64,000 bases of DNA from Thiohalocapsa sp963704155 (lineage in GTDB: Bacteria > Pseudomonadota > Gammaproteobacteria > Chromatiales > Chromatiaceae), in NCBI GenBank assembly GCA_963704155.1, contig CAVPHF010000041.1, positions 1 to 64,000 of the forward strand, read 5' to 3'. Position 1 is the first letter of the stretch; every line of letters starts with the position of its first letter. The notes beneath the pieces are model-generated. The model did not search any database. It saw nothing but the letters and a program-made list of their open reading frames with translations, and was not told the DNA's origin. Position numbers and translations under genes: made by a program. Below are positions 56,089 through 64,000 of the stretch, piece after piece.

Positions 56089-57057
56089 ATGAGCAAACTC
56101 GACCAACTCAAGACCATGACCACCGTGGTCGCCGACACCGGCGACTTCGAGGCCATCGCCGAGTACAAACCCCAGGACGCCACCACCAATCCGTCGCTGC
56201 TCTACAAGGCAGCACAGATGACGCAGTACCGCGACCTGGTCGAGGACGCGGTGACCTTCGGTAAGGACAAGGGTGTCGATGGCGACGCGCAAGCCCGCTG
56301 GACCATGGACAAGCTCGCCGTGAACTTTGGCGCCGAGATCCTGAAGATCGTGCCGGGGCGCGTTTCCACCGAGATCGACGCGCGACTGTCGTTCGACACC
56401 GAGGCCACCATCGCTCGCGCCGACGGCCTGATCGCGCTCTACGACGAGATCGGCATCGACGCCCGCGAGCGCGTGCTGTTCAAGATCGCGTCCACCTGGG
56501 AGGGTATCCGCGCCGCGGAGCAGCTTGAGCGGCGCGGCATCCACTGCAATCTGACCCTGTTGTTCGGCTTCGCGCAGGCGGTGGCCGCCGCGGAGGCGGG
56601 CGCCACGCTGATCTCGCCCTTCGTCGGGCGCATCCTCGATTGGCACAAGAACGCCGAGAACGCGGTCGGTTATCCGGCCGATGAGGATCCGGGCGTGCAA
56701 TCCGTCACGCGCATCTTCAACTACTTCAAGCGCCACGGCTACGACACCATCGTCATGGGCGCGAGCTTTCGCAATGTCGACGAGATCCTGGAACTGGCGG
56801 GCTGCGACTACCTGACCATCGCACCAAAGCTATTGGCCGAGCTCGCCGAGACGGACGGTGATCTGCCGCGCAAGCTCGACGCCGAGGCCGCACGCGGCAT
56901 GGACATCCCGACCGAAAGCTTCGACGAGCAACGCTTCCGCTGGGACCTGAACGAAGACGCGATGGCGACCGAAAAGCTGGCCGAGGGCATCCGCCTGTTC
57001 GCTGAAGATACACGGCGGCTGGAAGAATTCACTCGCGAGATCTGCCGCACCTGCTGA
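56089..57057 (+). CDS. tal: Transaldolase
   Basis: Non-oxidative pentose phosphate enzyme moving a dihydroxyacetone unit between sugar phosphates. 322 residues from ATG 56089 (MSKLDQLKTMTTVVADTGDFEAI) with AGAGGTGA ahead; the open frame begins 36 codons earlier. Motifs: 'KPQDATTNPSLLYKAAQM' (DATTNPSL), 'RVSTEIDARLSFD', catalytic Lys in 'ERVLFKIASTWEGIRAAEQL', 'CNLTLLFGFAQAVAAAEAG', 'MGASFRNVDEILELAGCDYLTI' in parts. TalB-type length. Single gene. Confidence 0.96.
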   Translation: MSKLDQLKTMTTVVADTGDFEAIAEYKPQDATTNPSLLYKAAQMTQYRDLVEDAVTFGKDKGVDGDAQARWTMDKLAVNFGAEILKIVPGRVSTEIDARLSFDTEATIARADGLIALYDEIGIDARERVLFKIASTWEGIRAAEQLERRGIHCNLTLLFGFAQAVAAAEAGATLISPFVGRILDWHKNAENAVGYPADEDPGVQSVTRIFNYFKRHGYDTIVMGASFRNVDEILELAGCDYLTIAPKLLAELAETDGDLPRKLDAEAARGMDIPTESFDEQRFRWDLNEDAMATEKLAEGIRLFAEDTRRLEEFTREICRTC

Positions 57058-57407
57058 GCGGCTCGCCCCGACCAGGTCCATCGACCAGGCCCGGCACCGA
57101 CCAACCCCGCCCGCGAGGCAGCCCGGATGTCGCCGGGCGCCCCGCCTGCTATTTCGCCGTACGCGCGACCGCACGCAGAATTCGCTCGTTATCCGCGCCG
57201 CCTGTGCTTATCATTTACCTACCACCCGCGCGGATAATGCGCACGCCACGCCGGCCCCTCATCCGGGCCGCTCTCCAGGATTCAGTCGTCGATGTCATTA
57301 CCCCCGACTTCCAAATCCTCGCGCCGCGACTGCGGCAACAGCCAGCCTCGCTCCTGCCGCGCCCCAATGTCCGTTGCCTCTCCGCCCGATGAAACCCGGG
57401 AGACGCT
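57058..57407. other. Gap after transaldolase
   Basis: 350 bases without a supported gene. A small hairpin GCCCGG-ATGTCG-CCGGGC (57121-57138) lies 64 bases after the tal stop and may help end its transcript. Just before the next gene the sequence GAGACGCT occurs twice (57400-57407 and 57411-57418). Confidence 0.35.
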
Positions 57408-60101
57408 GTGAGACGCTCGCTTGGCATCCTCATTCCGCTGCTGATCGCATTGCTGACAATCGCCCTGTGGGCGATGTTGAACCGCCCGACGGTCGAGCCG
57501 CCCTGGCCGACGCGCATCCAGGGCTACTCGTTTTCGCCGATGCGCGCCGACGATGACCCGACCCGACAGATCTATCCCTCGATCAGCGAGGTCGATGAAG
57601 ACCTCGCCCTGCTGCACGGCGAAGCGCACGCGATCCGGACCTACACGCTCGACGGCCCCATGCAGCAGGTGCCGCGACTGGCAGCCGCGCATGGGCTCAA
57701 TGTCACGCTCGGCGCCTGGATCGGCCCGGAGGCGGACGATAACCAGGCCGAACTCGAGCGGCTGACCGCGATCCTGCGCCAGTGGAATAAGAACATCGTG
57801 CGTGTCATGGTCGGCAACGAGACCATTCTGCGCGGCGATGTCTCGGTTAAGGAGCTCGGCGGCTACTTGGATCGCATCCGCCGCATCACCGATATCCCGG
57901 TCGGCACCGCGGAGCCTTGGCACATCTGGCTCACCAACCCGGGCCTGGCAAAGCACGTCGACTTCATCGCCGTGCATCTGCTGCCTTACTGGGAGGGTCT
58001 GCCGATCGACAAGGCCGTGGACTTCTCGTTCGAGAAGCTCGAGCTGGTGCGCGAGGCCTTTCCGGGCAAGGAAGTCATCGTCGGCGAGGTCGGCTGGCCG
58101 AGCAACGGCCGGCGCAATCGCGGCGCCGAGGCGAATCAGGCCAACCAAAGCACCTTCCTGCGGCGTTTCCTGGCGCGCGCCGAGGCCGAAGGACTCACCT
58201 ACTATGTGATGGAGGCATTCGACCAACCCTGGAAGGTCAAGATCGAGGGCGGCATCGGCTCTTACTGGGGCATCTACAATGCCGAGCGTGACCCTAAACT
58301 GACACTGACCCAGCCGGTCGTGCGCATCCCGGACTGGCAGGAACTGGCCGCGTTATCGGTCGGTATGGCGGTGCTGCTGCTGGTGCTGTTGTATCGGGAC
58401 AGCGCCACGCTGTCGTCATCAGGAAAGGGCTTCCTGGCGCTAATAACCTATGCCCTTTCGACCGCGGCGGTCTGGCTGGTATATGACTACACACGCCAGT
58501 ACATGACGCCGGCCACCGCCATCGTCGGCGTGCTGCTGCTGATCGGCGGTTTCGGCGTTTTGGTGCTACTCTCGGCGGAGGCGCACGAGTGGGCAGAGTC
58601 CCTTTGGCTGAAGCGCTGGCGCCGCGCCTTCCCCCGCCACGATGTGCCGGACGCATGGCTGCCGATGGTATCGGTGCAGGTTCCGGCCTACAACGAGCCG
58701 CCGGAATTGCTGATCGAAACGTTGGACGCCTTGGCGACGCTCGACTACCCGAGCTTCGAGGTCCTGGTTATCGACAACAACACCAAGGACCCGGCCGTCT
58801 GGCAGCCGGTGCGCGACCACTGTGAGCTGCTGAACAGCCGGCACCCCGGCCGGTTCCGCTTCTTTCACGTCGAACCGCTGGCCGGATTCAAGGCCGGCGC
58901 GCTGAACTTCGCGCTGCGTGAGACCGACCCGCGTGCCGGCATCGTCGCCGTCATTGATGCCGACTACATCGTTACGCGGCGCTGGCTGCGAGACCTGGTA
59001 CCGGCCTTCCTCGATGACGAGGTCGGCATCGTGCAGGCACCGCAGGACTACCGCGACGGCCACGAGAGCATGTTCAAGGCCATGTGTCTCGCCGAGTACC
59101 GCGGCTTCTTCCACATCGGCATGGTCACCCGCAACGAGCGCAACGCCATCATCCAGCATGGCACCATGACCATGATCCGGCGCAAGCCCTTGGATGAGGT
59201 CAACGGCTGGGCCGAATGGTGCATCACCGAGGACGCGGAACTCGGCCTGCGCCTGTTCGAGACGGGCTACAAGGCGCTCTACATCCCGGCTACCTATGGC
59301 CGCGGACTGATGCCGGACACCTTCGCCGACTTCAAGAAGCAGCGCCTGCGCTGGGCCTATGGCGCAGTGCGTATCCTGCTCGCACACCGGCGCGAGCTGC
59401 TCGGGCTGCGTCGCACCAAGCTGGATGCCGGCCAGCGCTGGCACTTTCTGGCCGGCTGGCTGCCCTGGTACGCGGACGGCTTTAACCTGTTGTTCAATTT
59501 TGCCGCGCTCGCCTGGAGCGTCGCAATGGTCGCGGCGCCAGACATCATCACACCGCCTTACATCACCATCGCGCTGATCCCTTTGGTGCTGTTCGCGTTC
59601 AAGATGATCAAGAGCCTGGCGCTCTACCGGCGCCGGGTTGCCGCAACCTGGCGCCAGAGTTTCGGTGCCGGCCTGGCCGGGCTGGCGCTGTCACACACCA
59701 TCGCGCGCGCTATGTGGGCGGGTGTCGTCTCCGGCCGGCTCGGTTTCTTCCGTACACCGAAGCTCGCCGGCACCAGCACGCTGCTCCGGGTGCTCGGCGA
59801 CGCGCGCGAGGAAGTATTGCTGATGCTCGCGTTCTGGCTCGGCGCCTTTGCGGTCCTGCAGCGCGAAGACGCCTATATGCTCGACGTCCGGGTCTGGGCC
59901 GCGGTGCTGCTGGTGCAGTCGGTGCCCTACTTCGCGTCGCTGGTGATGTCGTTGATCAGCGCCATGCCTCGGCTGCCGGCAAGCCTGATAGGACCGCTGG
60001 CGGAGATGGAGGACGGAGCCCGGCCCGCCGATACGACGCCCAGCGCCGCTCGCGCATCCGCGAACATCTCCCCCTCGGCCGCGCGCACCGCGGACAGCTG
60101 A
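57408..60101 (+). CDS. GH17-GT2 fusion, beta-glucan synthase/remodelling type
   Basis: 897 residues from GTG 57408. N-terminal membrane anchor (about 5-25). A GH17 domain (about 38-300, periplasmic) follows, with 'GYSFSPMRADDD', acid/base E138 in 'VMVGNETILRG' and nucleophile E227 in 'VGEVGWPSNG'. Three membrane segments (about 310-390) come next, then a cytoplasmic GT2 domain with 'VSVQVPAYNEPPELL', 'AVIDADY' (D517, D519), 'ITEDAELGLRLFE' (TED, 607-609) and 'KKQRLRWAYG' (QxxRW, 645-649). The C-terminus has further membrane segments. The layout resembles NdvB/NdvC-like beta-1,3-glucan enzymes: synthesis and extrusion by GT2, branching or cutting by GH17. First gene of a glycan cluster. Confidence 0.88.
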   Translation: MRRSLGILIPLLIALLTIALWAMLNRPTVEPPWPTRIQGYSFSPMRADDDPTRQIYPSISEVDEDLALLHGEAHAIRTYTLDGPMQQVPRLAAAHGLNVTLGAWIGPEADDNQAELERLTAILRQWNKNIVRVMVGNETILRGDVSVKELGGYLDRIRRITDIPVGTAEPWHIWLTNPGLAKHVDFIAVHLLPYWEGLPIDKAVDFSFEKLELVREAFPGKEVIVGEVGWPSNGRRNRGAEANQANQSTFLRRFLARAEAEGLTYYVMEAFDQPWKVKIEGGIGSYWGIYNAERDPKLTLTQPVVRIPDWQELAALSVGMAVLLLVLLYRDSATLSSSGKGFLALITYALSTAAVWLVYDYTRQYMTPATAIVGVLLLIGGFGVLVLLSAEAHEWAESLWLKRWRRAFPRHDVPDAWLPMVSVQVPAYNEPPELLIETLDALATLDYPSFEVLVIDNNTKDPAVWQPVRDHCELLNSRHPGRFRFFHVEPLAGFKAGALNFALRETDPRAGIVAVIDADYIVTRRWLRDLVPAFLDDEVGIVQAPQDYRDGHESMFKAMCLAEYRGFFHIGMVTRNERNAIIQHGTMTMIRRKPLDEVNGWAEWCITEDAELGLRLFETGYKALYIPATYGRGLMPDTFADFKKQRLRWAYGAVRILLAHRRELLGLRRTKLDAGQRWHFLAGWLPWYADGFNLLFNFAALAWSVAMVAAPDIITPPYITIALIPLVLFAFKMIKSLALYRRRVAATWRQSFGAGLAGLALSHTIARAMWAGVVSGRLGFFRTPKLAGTSTLLRVLGDAREEVLLMLAFWLGAFAVLQREDAYMLDVRVWAAVLLVQSVPYFASLVMSLISAMPRLPASLIGPLAEMEDGARPADTTPSAARASANISPSAARTADS

Positions 60102-60298
60102 ACTGACAGGTCCAGTGAGAGCGCCGCCCCGGCGCGATGATCGCAGCGGCTCCAGGCCCGACCGCCAAATCGCGGCGAGGGCGCGACCCCACTATTGGTC
60201 TGCGGCTCGGCATCGAGCTGAGCCGCATGTCCGCGACCGATCAACGCGCTTCCGAACACCCATTGAGCCCCGCTGAGCGACAAGGAGCAAGACCAACC

Positions 60299-61834
60299 GT
60301 GTTCATCGACGCCCGAACACTCGACGACGGCAGCCGCCTCGACGCCGACCTGGCGATCATCGGTGCCGGCCCGGCCGGCATCAGCATTGCCCGCGCTTTC
60401 GCCGGCAGCCAAACACAGGTCTGCCTGATCGAATCCGGCGGCCTAAGCTTCGACGCCGCCACGCAAGACCTCTATCAGGGCACTAATGCCGGCATCGAGT
60501 ATCCGCTGATCGCCAACCGACTGCGCTTCTTCGGCGGCAGCTCCAACCACTGGGGCGGCTATTGCCGCTCGCTCGACCCGATCGACTTCGAGCCGCGCGA
60601 CTGGGTGCCGCTGAGCGGCTGGCCCTTCGGTCGCGAGGCGCTCGACCCCTACTGGGAGGCGGCGAGCGCGGCCGCCGAGGTCGCACCGGCGCGCTACGAG
60701 GATACCGACTATTGGGCCGCACAGACCGGCGAACCCCTGGTCGACTGGCGCGCGGGCCGCATCATGAACCGCTTTTTCCAGTTCAGCCCGCCGACCCGTT
60801 TCGGCGAGCGCTACCGCACCGAGCTGGAGCGGGCGCCCAACGTCAGCGTGCTGCTGAACGCCAACGTCTGCAAGATCGCGGCGACCAGGTCCGCTCAGTC
60901 GGTGGACGGGCTCGACATCCGCACCCTCACCGGCCTCCGCCACGCTGTGCGCGCACGGCGTTATGTACTCGCCGCGGGCGCCATCGAGAATGCGCGCCTG
61001 CTGCTGCTGTCGAACGACGTGCTGCCGGCCGGCCTCGGCAATCAGCACGACATGGTGGGGCGCTGCTTCATGGAGCACCCTCACCTCGGCGGCTTTGCCG
61101 AGCTGGTGATCGCCGACCTCAGGCGGCTACAACCGATCTACCGTGATCGACTGATCTTCGACGGTCGCCCGGCCAAGGTCGCCTTCGTGCCGGCACCGGA
61201 CTACCTGCGGCGCGAGCGTCTGCTGTCGGCATCATTCACGATGTCGGTCGCAGGCGAGTACTGGCAGGACCGCGCGCCGAGCAATGCCATGGGCGAGGCC
61301 CACCGCGATATGCTGCAGGCCGCACGGCCATTCATTGCCGACGGCCGCGGCGCGATCCGTGCCGACGACCCGAGCTTCAGCGGTGTCTGGATGGGCATCG
61401 GCTGCGCCTGCGAGCAGGCGCCAAACCTCGACAGCCGCGTGCTGCTCGGCGACGAAACCGACGCGCTCGGTCTGCGTCGCACCCGCCTCGACTGGCGGCT
61501 GACGGCACAAGACCGCCGCAGCCTAGTCGCCAATATCGAATCACTGGGGCAGGAGTTCGCCGCCGCCGGCATCGGCCGGATGGTCGTCAATCTGCCGGAC
61601 AACGATCAATGGGAGCCAGTTGTCTCAGGCGGCAGCCACCATATGGGCACCACCCGCATCAGCGATGACCCGCGCCTCGGCGTCGCCGACCGCAACTGCC
61701 GCGTGCACGGCATCGACAACCTATGGATCGCCGGCTCGTCGCTATTCCCGACCTGCGGCTCGGCCAACCCGACCCTGAACCTCCTTGCACTGGCCTATCG
61801 GCTGGTGGATCACCTGAAGGGGCTGCCGGCATGA
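60299..61834 (+). CDS. GMC-family FAD oxidoreductase
   Basis: 511 residues from GTG 60299 ('MFIDARTLDDGSRLDADLAIIGAGPAG'), chosen because AAGGAG lies at 60282-60287 and the family begins with FIDAR; ATG 60227 and the frame opening at 60137 are alternatives. FAD site GxGxxG at 22-27 and the 'CLIESGG' strand end; 'FFGGSSNHWGGYCRSLDP' is the GMC signature; C-terminal 'GGSHHMGTTRI' carries the catalytic His, followed by 'NPTLNLLALAYRL'. Probably oxidises a sugar or polyol. The stop overlaps the next gene, a Tat-signal small protein, as in gluconate/fructose dehydrogenase complexes. Confidence 0.85.
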   Translation: MFIDARTLDDGSRLDADLAIIGAGPAGISIARAFAGSQTQVCLIESGGLSFDAATQDLYQGTNAGIEYPLIANRLRFFGGSSNHWGGYCRSLDPIDFEPRDWVPLSGWPFGREALDPYWEAASAAAEVAPARYEDTDYWAAQTGEPLVDWRAGRIMNRFFQFSPPTRFGERYRTELERAPNVSVLLNANVCKIAATRSAQSVDGLDIRTLTGLRHAVRARRYVLAAGAIENARLLLLSNDVLPAGLGNQHDMVGRCFMEHPHLGGFAELVIADLRRLQPIYRDRLIFDGRPAKVAFVPAPDYLRRERLLSASFTMSVAGEYWQDRAPSNAMGEAHRDMLQAARPFIADGRGAIRADDPSFSGVWMGIGCACEQAPNLDSRVLLGDETDALGLRRTRLDWRLTAQDRRSLVANIESLGQEFAAAGIGRMVVNLPDNDQWEPVVSGGSHHMGTTRISDDPRLGVADRNCRVHGIDNLWIAGSSLFPTCGSANPTLNLLALAYRLVDHLKGLPA

Positions 61835-62292
61835 GCAGACAGCAACACAACCACCGCGGCGGCAGCGCGCTGACACGCCGGCAGTTCATCGCGGCCGCAC
61901 TCAGCCTGACCGCCGGCGGGCTGTCTATGTCGCTGGCGGAAGCCACCGCGGCGCGCGGCAGTGAATCGAACGCACCGCTTTCGGCCTCGGCCGACATGCT
62001 CGAGGTGCTCTCCGACCCAGCGGCCTCCGCGCGCTTCGGCAGGGCCTATCTCGCCGAGCATCCTGCCGAGGCCGATGTGAAGGTGCTGATCGAGCAACTA
62101 AGCGCCGCCGTCGGCAGCCGACGCGGCACTGTGCCGACCGACCCGGACGCACTGACCGCCGCATTGGTCGCGGTGATCGAACATGAGTATGCGACGCTGC
62201 CGCCCAGGCGCATCGGCGGCTGGCTGCTGGCGCCCAGCGAGGCCCGGCTGTATGCGCTCGCTGCACTGGCGGGCGCTCCATCCGGTGTCTAA
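61831..62292 (+). CDS. Tat-signal small protein, possible dehydrogenase small subunit
   Basis: 153 residues from ATG 61831, which overlaps the GMC gene stop (ATGA). Twin-arginine signal 'LTRRQFIAAALSLTAGGLSMSLAEA'. The remainder is helical: 'RFGRAYLAEHPAEADVKVLIEQL', 'DALTAALVAVIEHEYA', 'IGGWLLAPSEARLYALAAL'. No cofactor motif. In membrane gluconate and related dehydrogenases a Tat-exported small subunit carries the flavoprotein out in a complex; this pair could work likewise. Not confidently assignable to a family. Confidence 0.7.
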   Translation: MSRQQHNHRGGSALTRRQFIAAALSLTAGGLSMSLAEATAARGSESNAPLSASADMLEVLSDPAASARFGRAYLAEHPAEADVKVLIEQLSAAVGSRRGTVPTDPDALTAALVAVIEHEYATLPPRRIGGWLLAPSEARLYALAALAGAPSGV

Positions 62293-64000
62293 CAGCCAAC
62301 CGCAGCGGCCTCCCAGCAACAGGCAATCCGAACAACAGTCCGAGCGCGCCGCACCCGAGCGCCGACCAGGCGCGCCTAACGCGCACCCGGCAAGCATGTC
62401 CGCCTGCACCGCCGCGCCGCGAACTCGGGCCTGGACGCGCGGCGGCATGGTCGCCCTGCTGGCGCTGATCGCGGCGATCACCAGCGCCCGGTTGCTCGGC
62501 CTGGACCAACTGCTGCTCTGGCATGATGAGGTCTACACCCTGCTGCGCGTGTTCGGACACCCGGCCGAGCAGGGCTGGGCGGTGCTGTTCAACGGCACCG
62601 TCATGACACCGGACCAGGTGCTCGTCTTCCAGCGGCCCGACCCGGCGCGCGGCCTTGCCGACACCTGGCGCGAGCTGATCGGGCACCCGGAGCACGCACC
62701 CTTGTATTACCTGCTCGGCTGGTTGGCCACGCGGCTACCGCTGGAGCCGATCATCGCGCTGCGCGGCACCGCGGCGCTCTTTGGACTGCTGCTGCCCGCC
62801 GCCGCCTTCTGGTTGATGCGCGAGTTGTTCGGACGCGGGCCGATCCCCTGGGTCGCGGCGCTGATTATCGCCAGCTCGCCGCTGCATCTGCTGTACGCGC
62901 AAGAGGCCCGCCAGTACGCGCTCTGGACCCTGCTGATCCTGGCATCGAGCGCGGCGCTGGTGCGCGCGCTGCGCGAGCGCCGGCCGCGCGATTGGTGGCT
63001 GTACGGCGGCCTATTGGCGCTTGGCCTCTACACCCACCTGCTGTTCGCGCTGATGTTGGCGGTGCACGCGGCCTATGGCTGGCTGGCCGCGGCGCACCGA
63101 TCCGGTAACCTGCTGCGCCCACGCGACCTGCCGCTGCGGCCCTGGCTGTTTGCCGCCGGCACGGCATCGGTGCTGTTTCTGCCCTGGGTGGCCGTCGTCC
63201 TGCTCGGGCTCGACAAGGCCATGGACTATACGGGCTGGATGAACCGGCCCGCCGGAGCCGCGGCGAATCTGCTCGCCTGGGGGCAGTTCCTGGTTCGAAC
63301 GGTGCTGGACGTCTGGCCGGAACAACCGCCGGCGCGAGCCCTGGCATTGCTGCTGCCGATGGCCGCCAGCCTACTGTATTACCTGCGCCAGGCGCCGCGC
63401 CCGGCAGTCTGGCTGCTGCCGCTGATCGCGCTCACCTATCTCGGCGTCGTACTGGGTCCGGACCTGCTGCTCGGCGGCGTGCGCTCCCTCCATGGCCGTT
63501 ACGGGCTGCCGGCGTTGCTCGCGGCGCAGTTAATGATCGCTTGGACGCTCGGCGCTCTAGTGCAACGCCGGGGTGCCGGCCGAATCGTCTCCGCCGGGGC
63601 GCTGGCGATGCTGGTCTGCCTCGGTCTCGCCTCGCAGCTGCGCATCGGCCAGGCCGACACCTGGTGGACCAAGAACCCAAACCTCAGCGCGCTGACGCCG
63701 CGCGCCGTGCAGACGCTGAACGCGCAGCCGCGGCCCTTCCTAGCGGCCGGTGCAAACGGCCTCGCGCTCGGTCAACTCCTGTCGGTTGCGCATCGGCTCG
63801 ACGACCACGTCCGCGTCCTCGGCTTCCGCCGCCAGACACCTCCGAGCACGCTGCCGGCGGATCTCGAGCAGGTCCTGCTGCTAATCCCGACCAAACCACT
63901 GCTCGCCGCCCTGGGCCCGGGCTTCGTCATCGAGCCCTGGGGCGACGGCGAGAACTGGGCGCTGGCGACGGCGAGCTTGGACCAATCGCATGCTCGGCCC
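62285..64000 (+). CDS. GT39/ArnT-like membrane glycosyltransferase, cut by window end
   Basis: Open to the right edge, at least 572 residues. GTG 62285 overlaps the previous gene by 8 bases; ATG 62396 ('MSACTAAPRTRAW') is an alternative. After a cytosolic tail comes a membrane segment 'GGMVALLALIAAITSARLL' and the GT-C signature 'LLWHDEVYTLLRVFG' (Asp-Glu at the luminal loop), then 'HPEHAPLYYLLGWLATRLPLEPIIALR' in parts, 'YAQEARQYALWTLLILA' and many more hydrophobic segments. This fits the dolichyl/undecaprenyl-phosphate-mannose type family (GT39/GT83/PMT_2). It likely adds sugars from a lipid carrier in the periplasm, in line with the upstream glucan genes. Confidence 0.8.
   Translation, partial: MSNSQPQRPPSNRQSEQQSERAAPERRPGAPNAHPASMSACTAAPRTRAWTRGGMVALLALIAAITSARLLGLDQLLLWHDEVYTLLRVFGHPAEQGWAVLFNGTVMTPDQVLVFQRPDPARGLADTWRELIGHPEHAPLYYLLGWLATRLPLEPIIALRGTAALFGLLLPAAAFWLMRELFGRGPIPWVAALIIASSPLHLLYAQEARQYALWTLLILASSAALVRALRERRPRDWWLYGGLLALGLYTHLLFALMLAVHAAYGWLAAAHRSGNLLRPRDLPLRPWLFAAGTASVLFLPWVAVVLLGLDKAMDYTGWMNRPAGAAANLLAWGQFLVRTVLDVWPEQPPARALALLLPMAASLLYYLRQAPRPAVWLLPLIALTYLGVVLGPDLLLGGVRSLHGRYGLPALLAAQLMIAWTLGALVQRRGAGRIVSAGALAMLVCLGLASQLRIGQADTWWTKNPNLSALTPRAVQTLNAQPRPFLAAGANGLALGQLLSVAHRLDDHVRVLGFRRQTPPSTLPADLEQVLLLIPTKPLLAALGPGFVIEPWGDGENWALATASLDQSHARP

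Overview
The window is a GC-rich (by eye about 60-65%), densely coded chromosomal segment of a gammaproteobacterium, most likely one of the Chromatiales (purple sulfur bacterium-like). This is an inference. It rests on the pcnB-folK-panB-panC-panD order, a heat-shock operon that carries both HrcA/CIRCE and a sigma32-type promoter, a sucrose-phosphate synthase plus phosphatase pair (compatible-solute synthesis, suggesting salt tolerance), DUF29, CHAD and PPK2 genes, and LPS (lpxD) and TolC functions. No rRNA operon, prophage, intact insertion sequence or CRISPR array was seen. There is one tRNA, tRNA-Glu(CTC).

Layout. 0-1.6 kb: the end of what looks like a surface-polysaccharide region (sulfotransferase remnant, nitroreductase-like protein). 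1.8-10.2 kb: two neighbouring secreted multidomain genes on the minus strand. One is an intact subtilisin-type protease with PKD domains and 879-bp DNA repeats. The other is a kelch/PKD relative that shares the same repeat modules but carries four frameshifts. 10.6-16.1 kb: DUF29 and the pantothenate/folate/poly(A) polymerase operon, with a one-base frameshift in panD. 16.2-16.3 kb: tRNA-Glu with a strong promoter. 16.5-23.2 kb: hrcA-grpE-dnaK-dnaJ-lpxD. 23.4-29.9 kb (plus strand): nadK-recN, sucrose synthesis, yceH. 30.0-35.8 kb: a zinc island with znuABC, a His-rich porin, a small membrane protein, a Zur-type operator and a His-rich cytoplasmic protein. 36.1-38.7 kb: a probable nickel-uptake operon with a NikR-like palindrome, followed downstream by a truncated second HupE gene next to a small inverted-repeat element. 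38.8-46.9 kb: PQQ-type sugar dehydrogenase, pabB, glgA, a DUF4912-like protein, ppk2 and an MFS transporter. 47.2-53.1 kb: aroC, a TolC-family channel divergent from an ABC exporter, and a YheT-like hydrolase. 53.0-55.6 kb: a coupled ParA-CHAD gene pair. 56.1-64 kb: transaldolase, then a glycan cluster (GH17-GT2 fusion, GMC oxidoreductase, Tat-signal small protein, GT39-like mannosyltransferase-type protein running off the end).

How it fits together. Several carbon and phosphate storage functions lie close to one another: glycogen (glgA), sucrose (sps/spp), polyphosphate (ppk2 and ParA-CHAD) and an exported beta-glucan-type polymer. Two metal-acquisition blocks (Zn, Ni) each have a recognisable operator. 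The least expected signals are (i) degenerate seven-base tandem arrays, usually in facing inverted pairs, at the 3' ends of genes at six places, and (ii) the ParA-CHAD pair, a plausible machinery for positioning polyphosphate granules.
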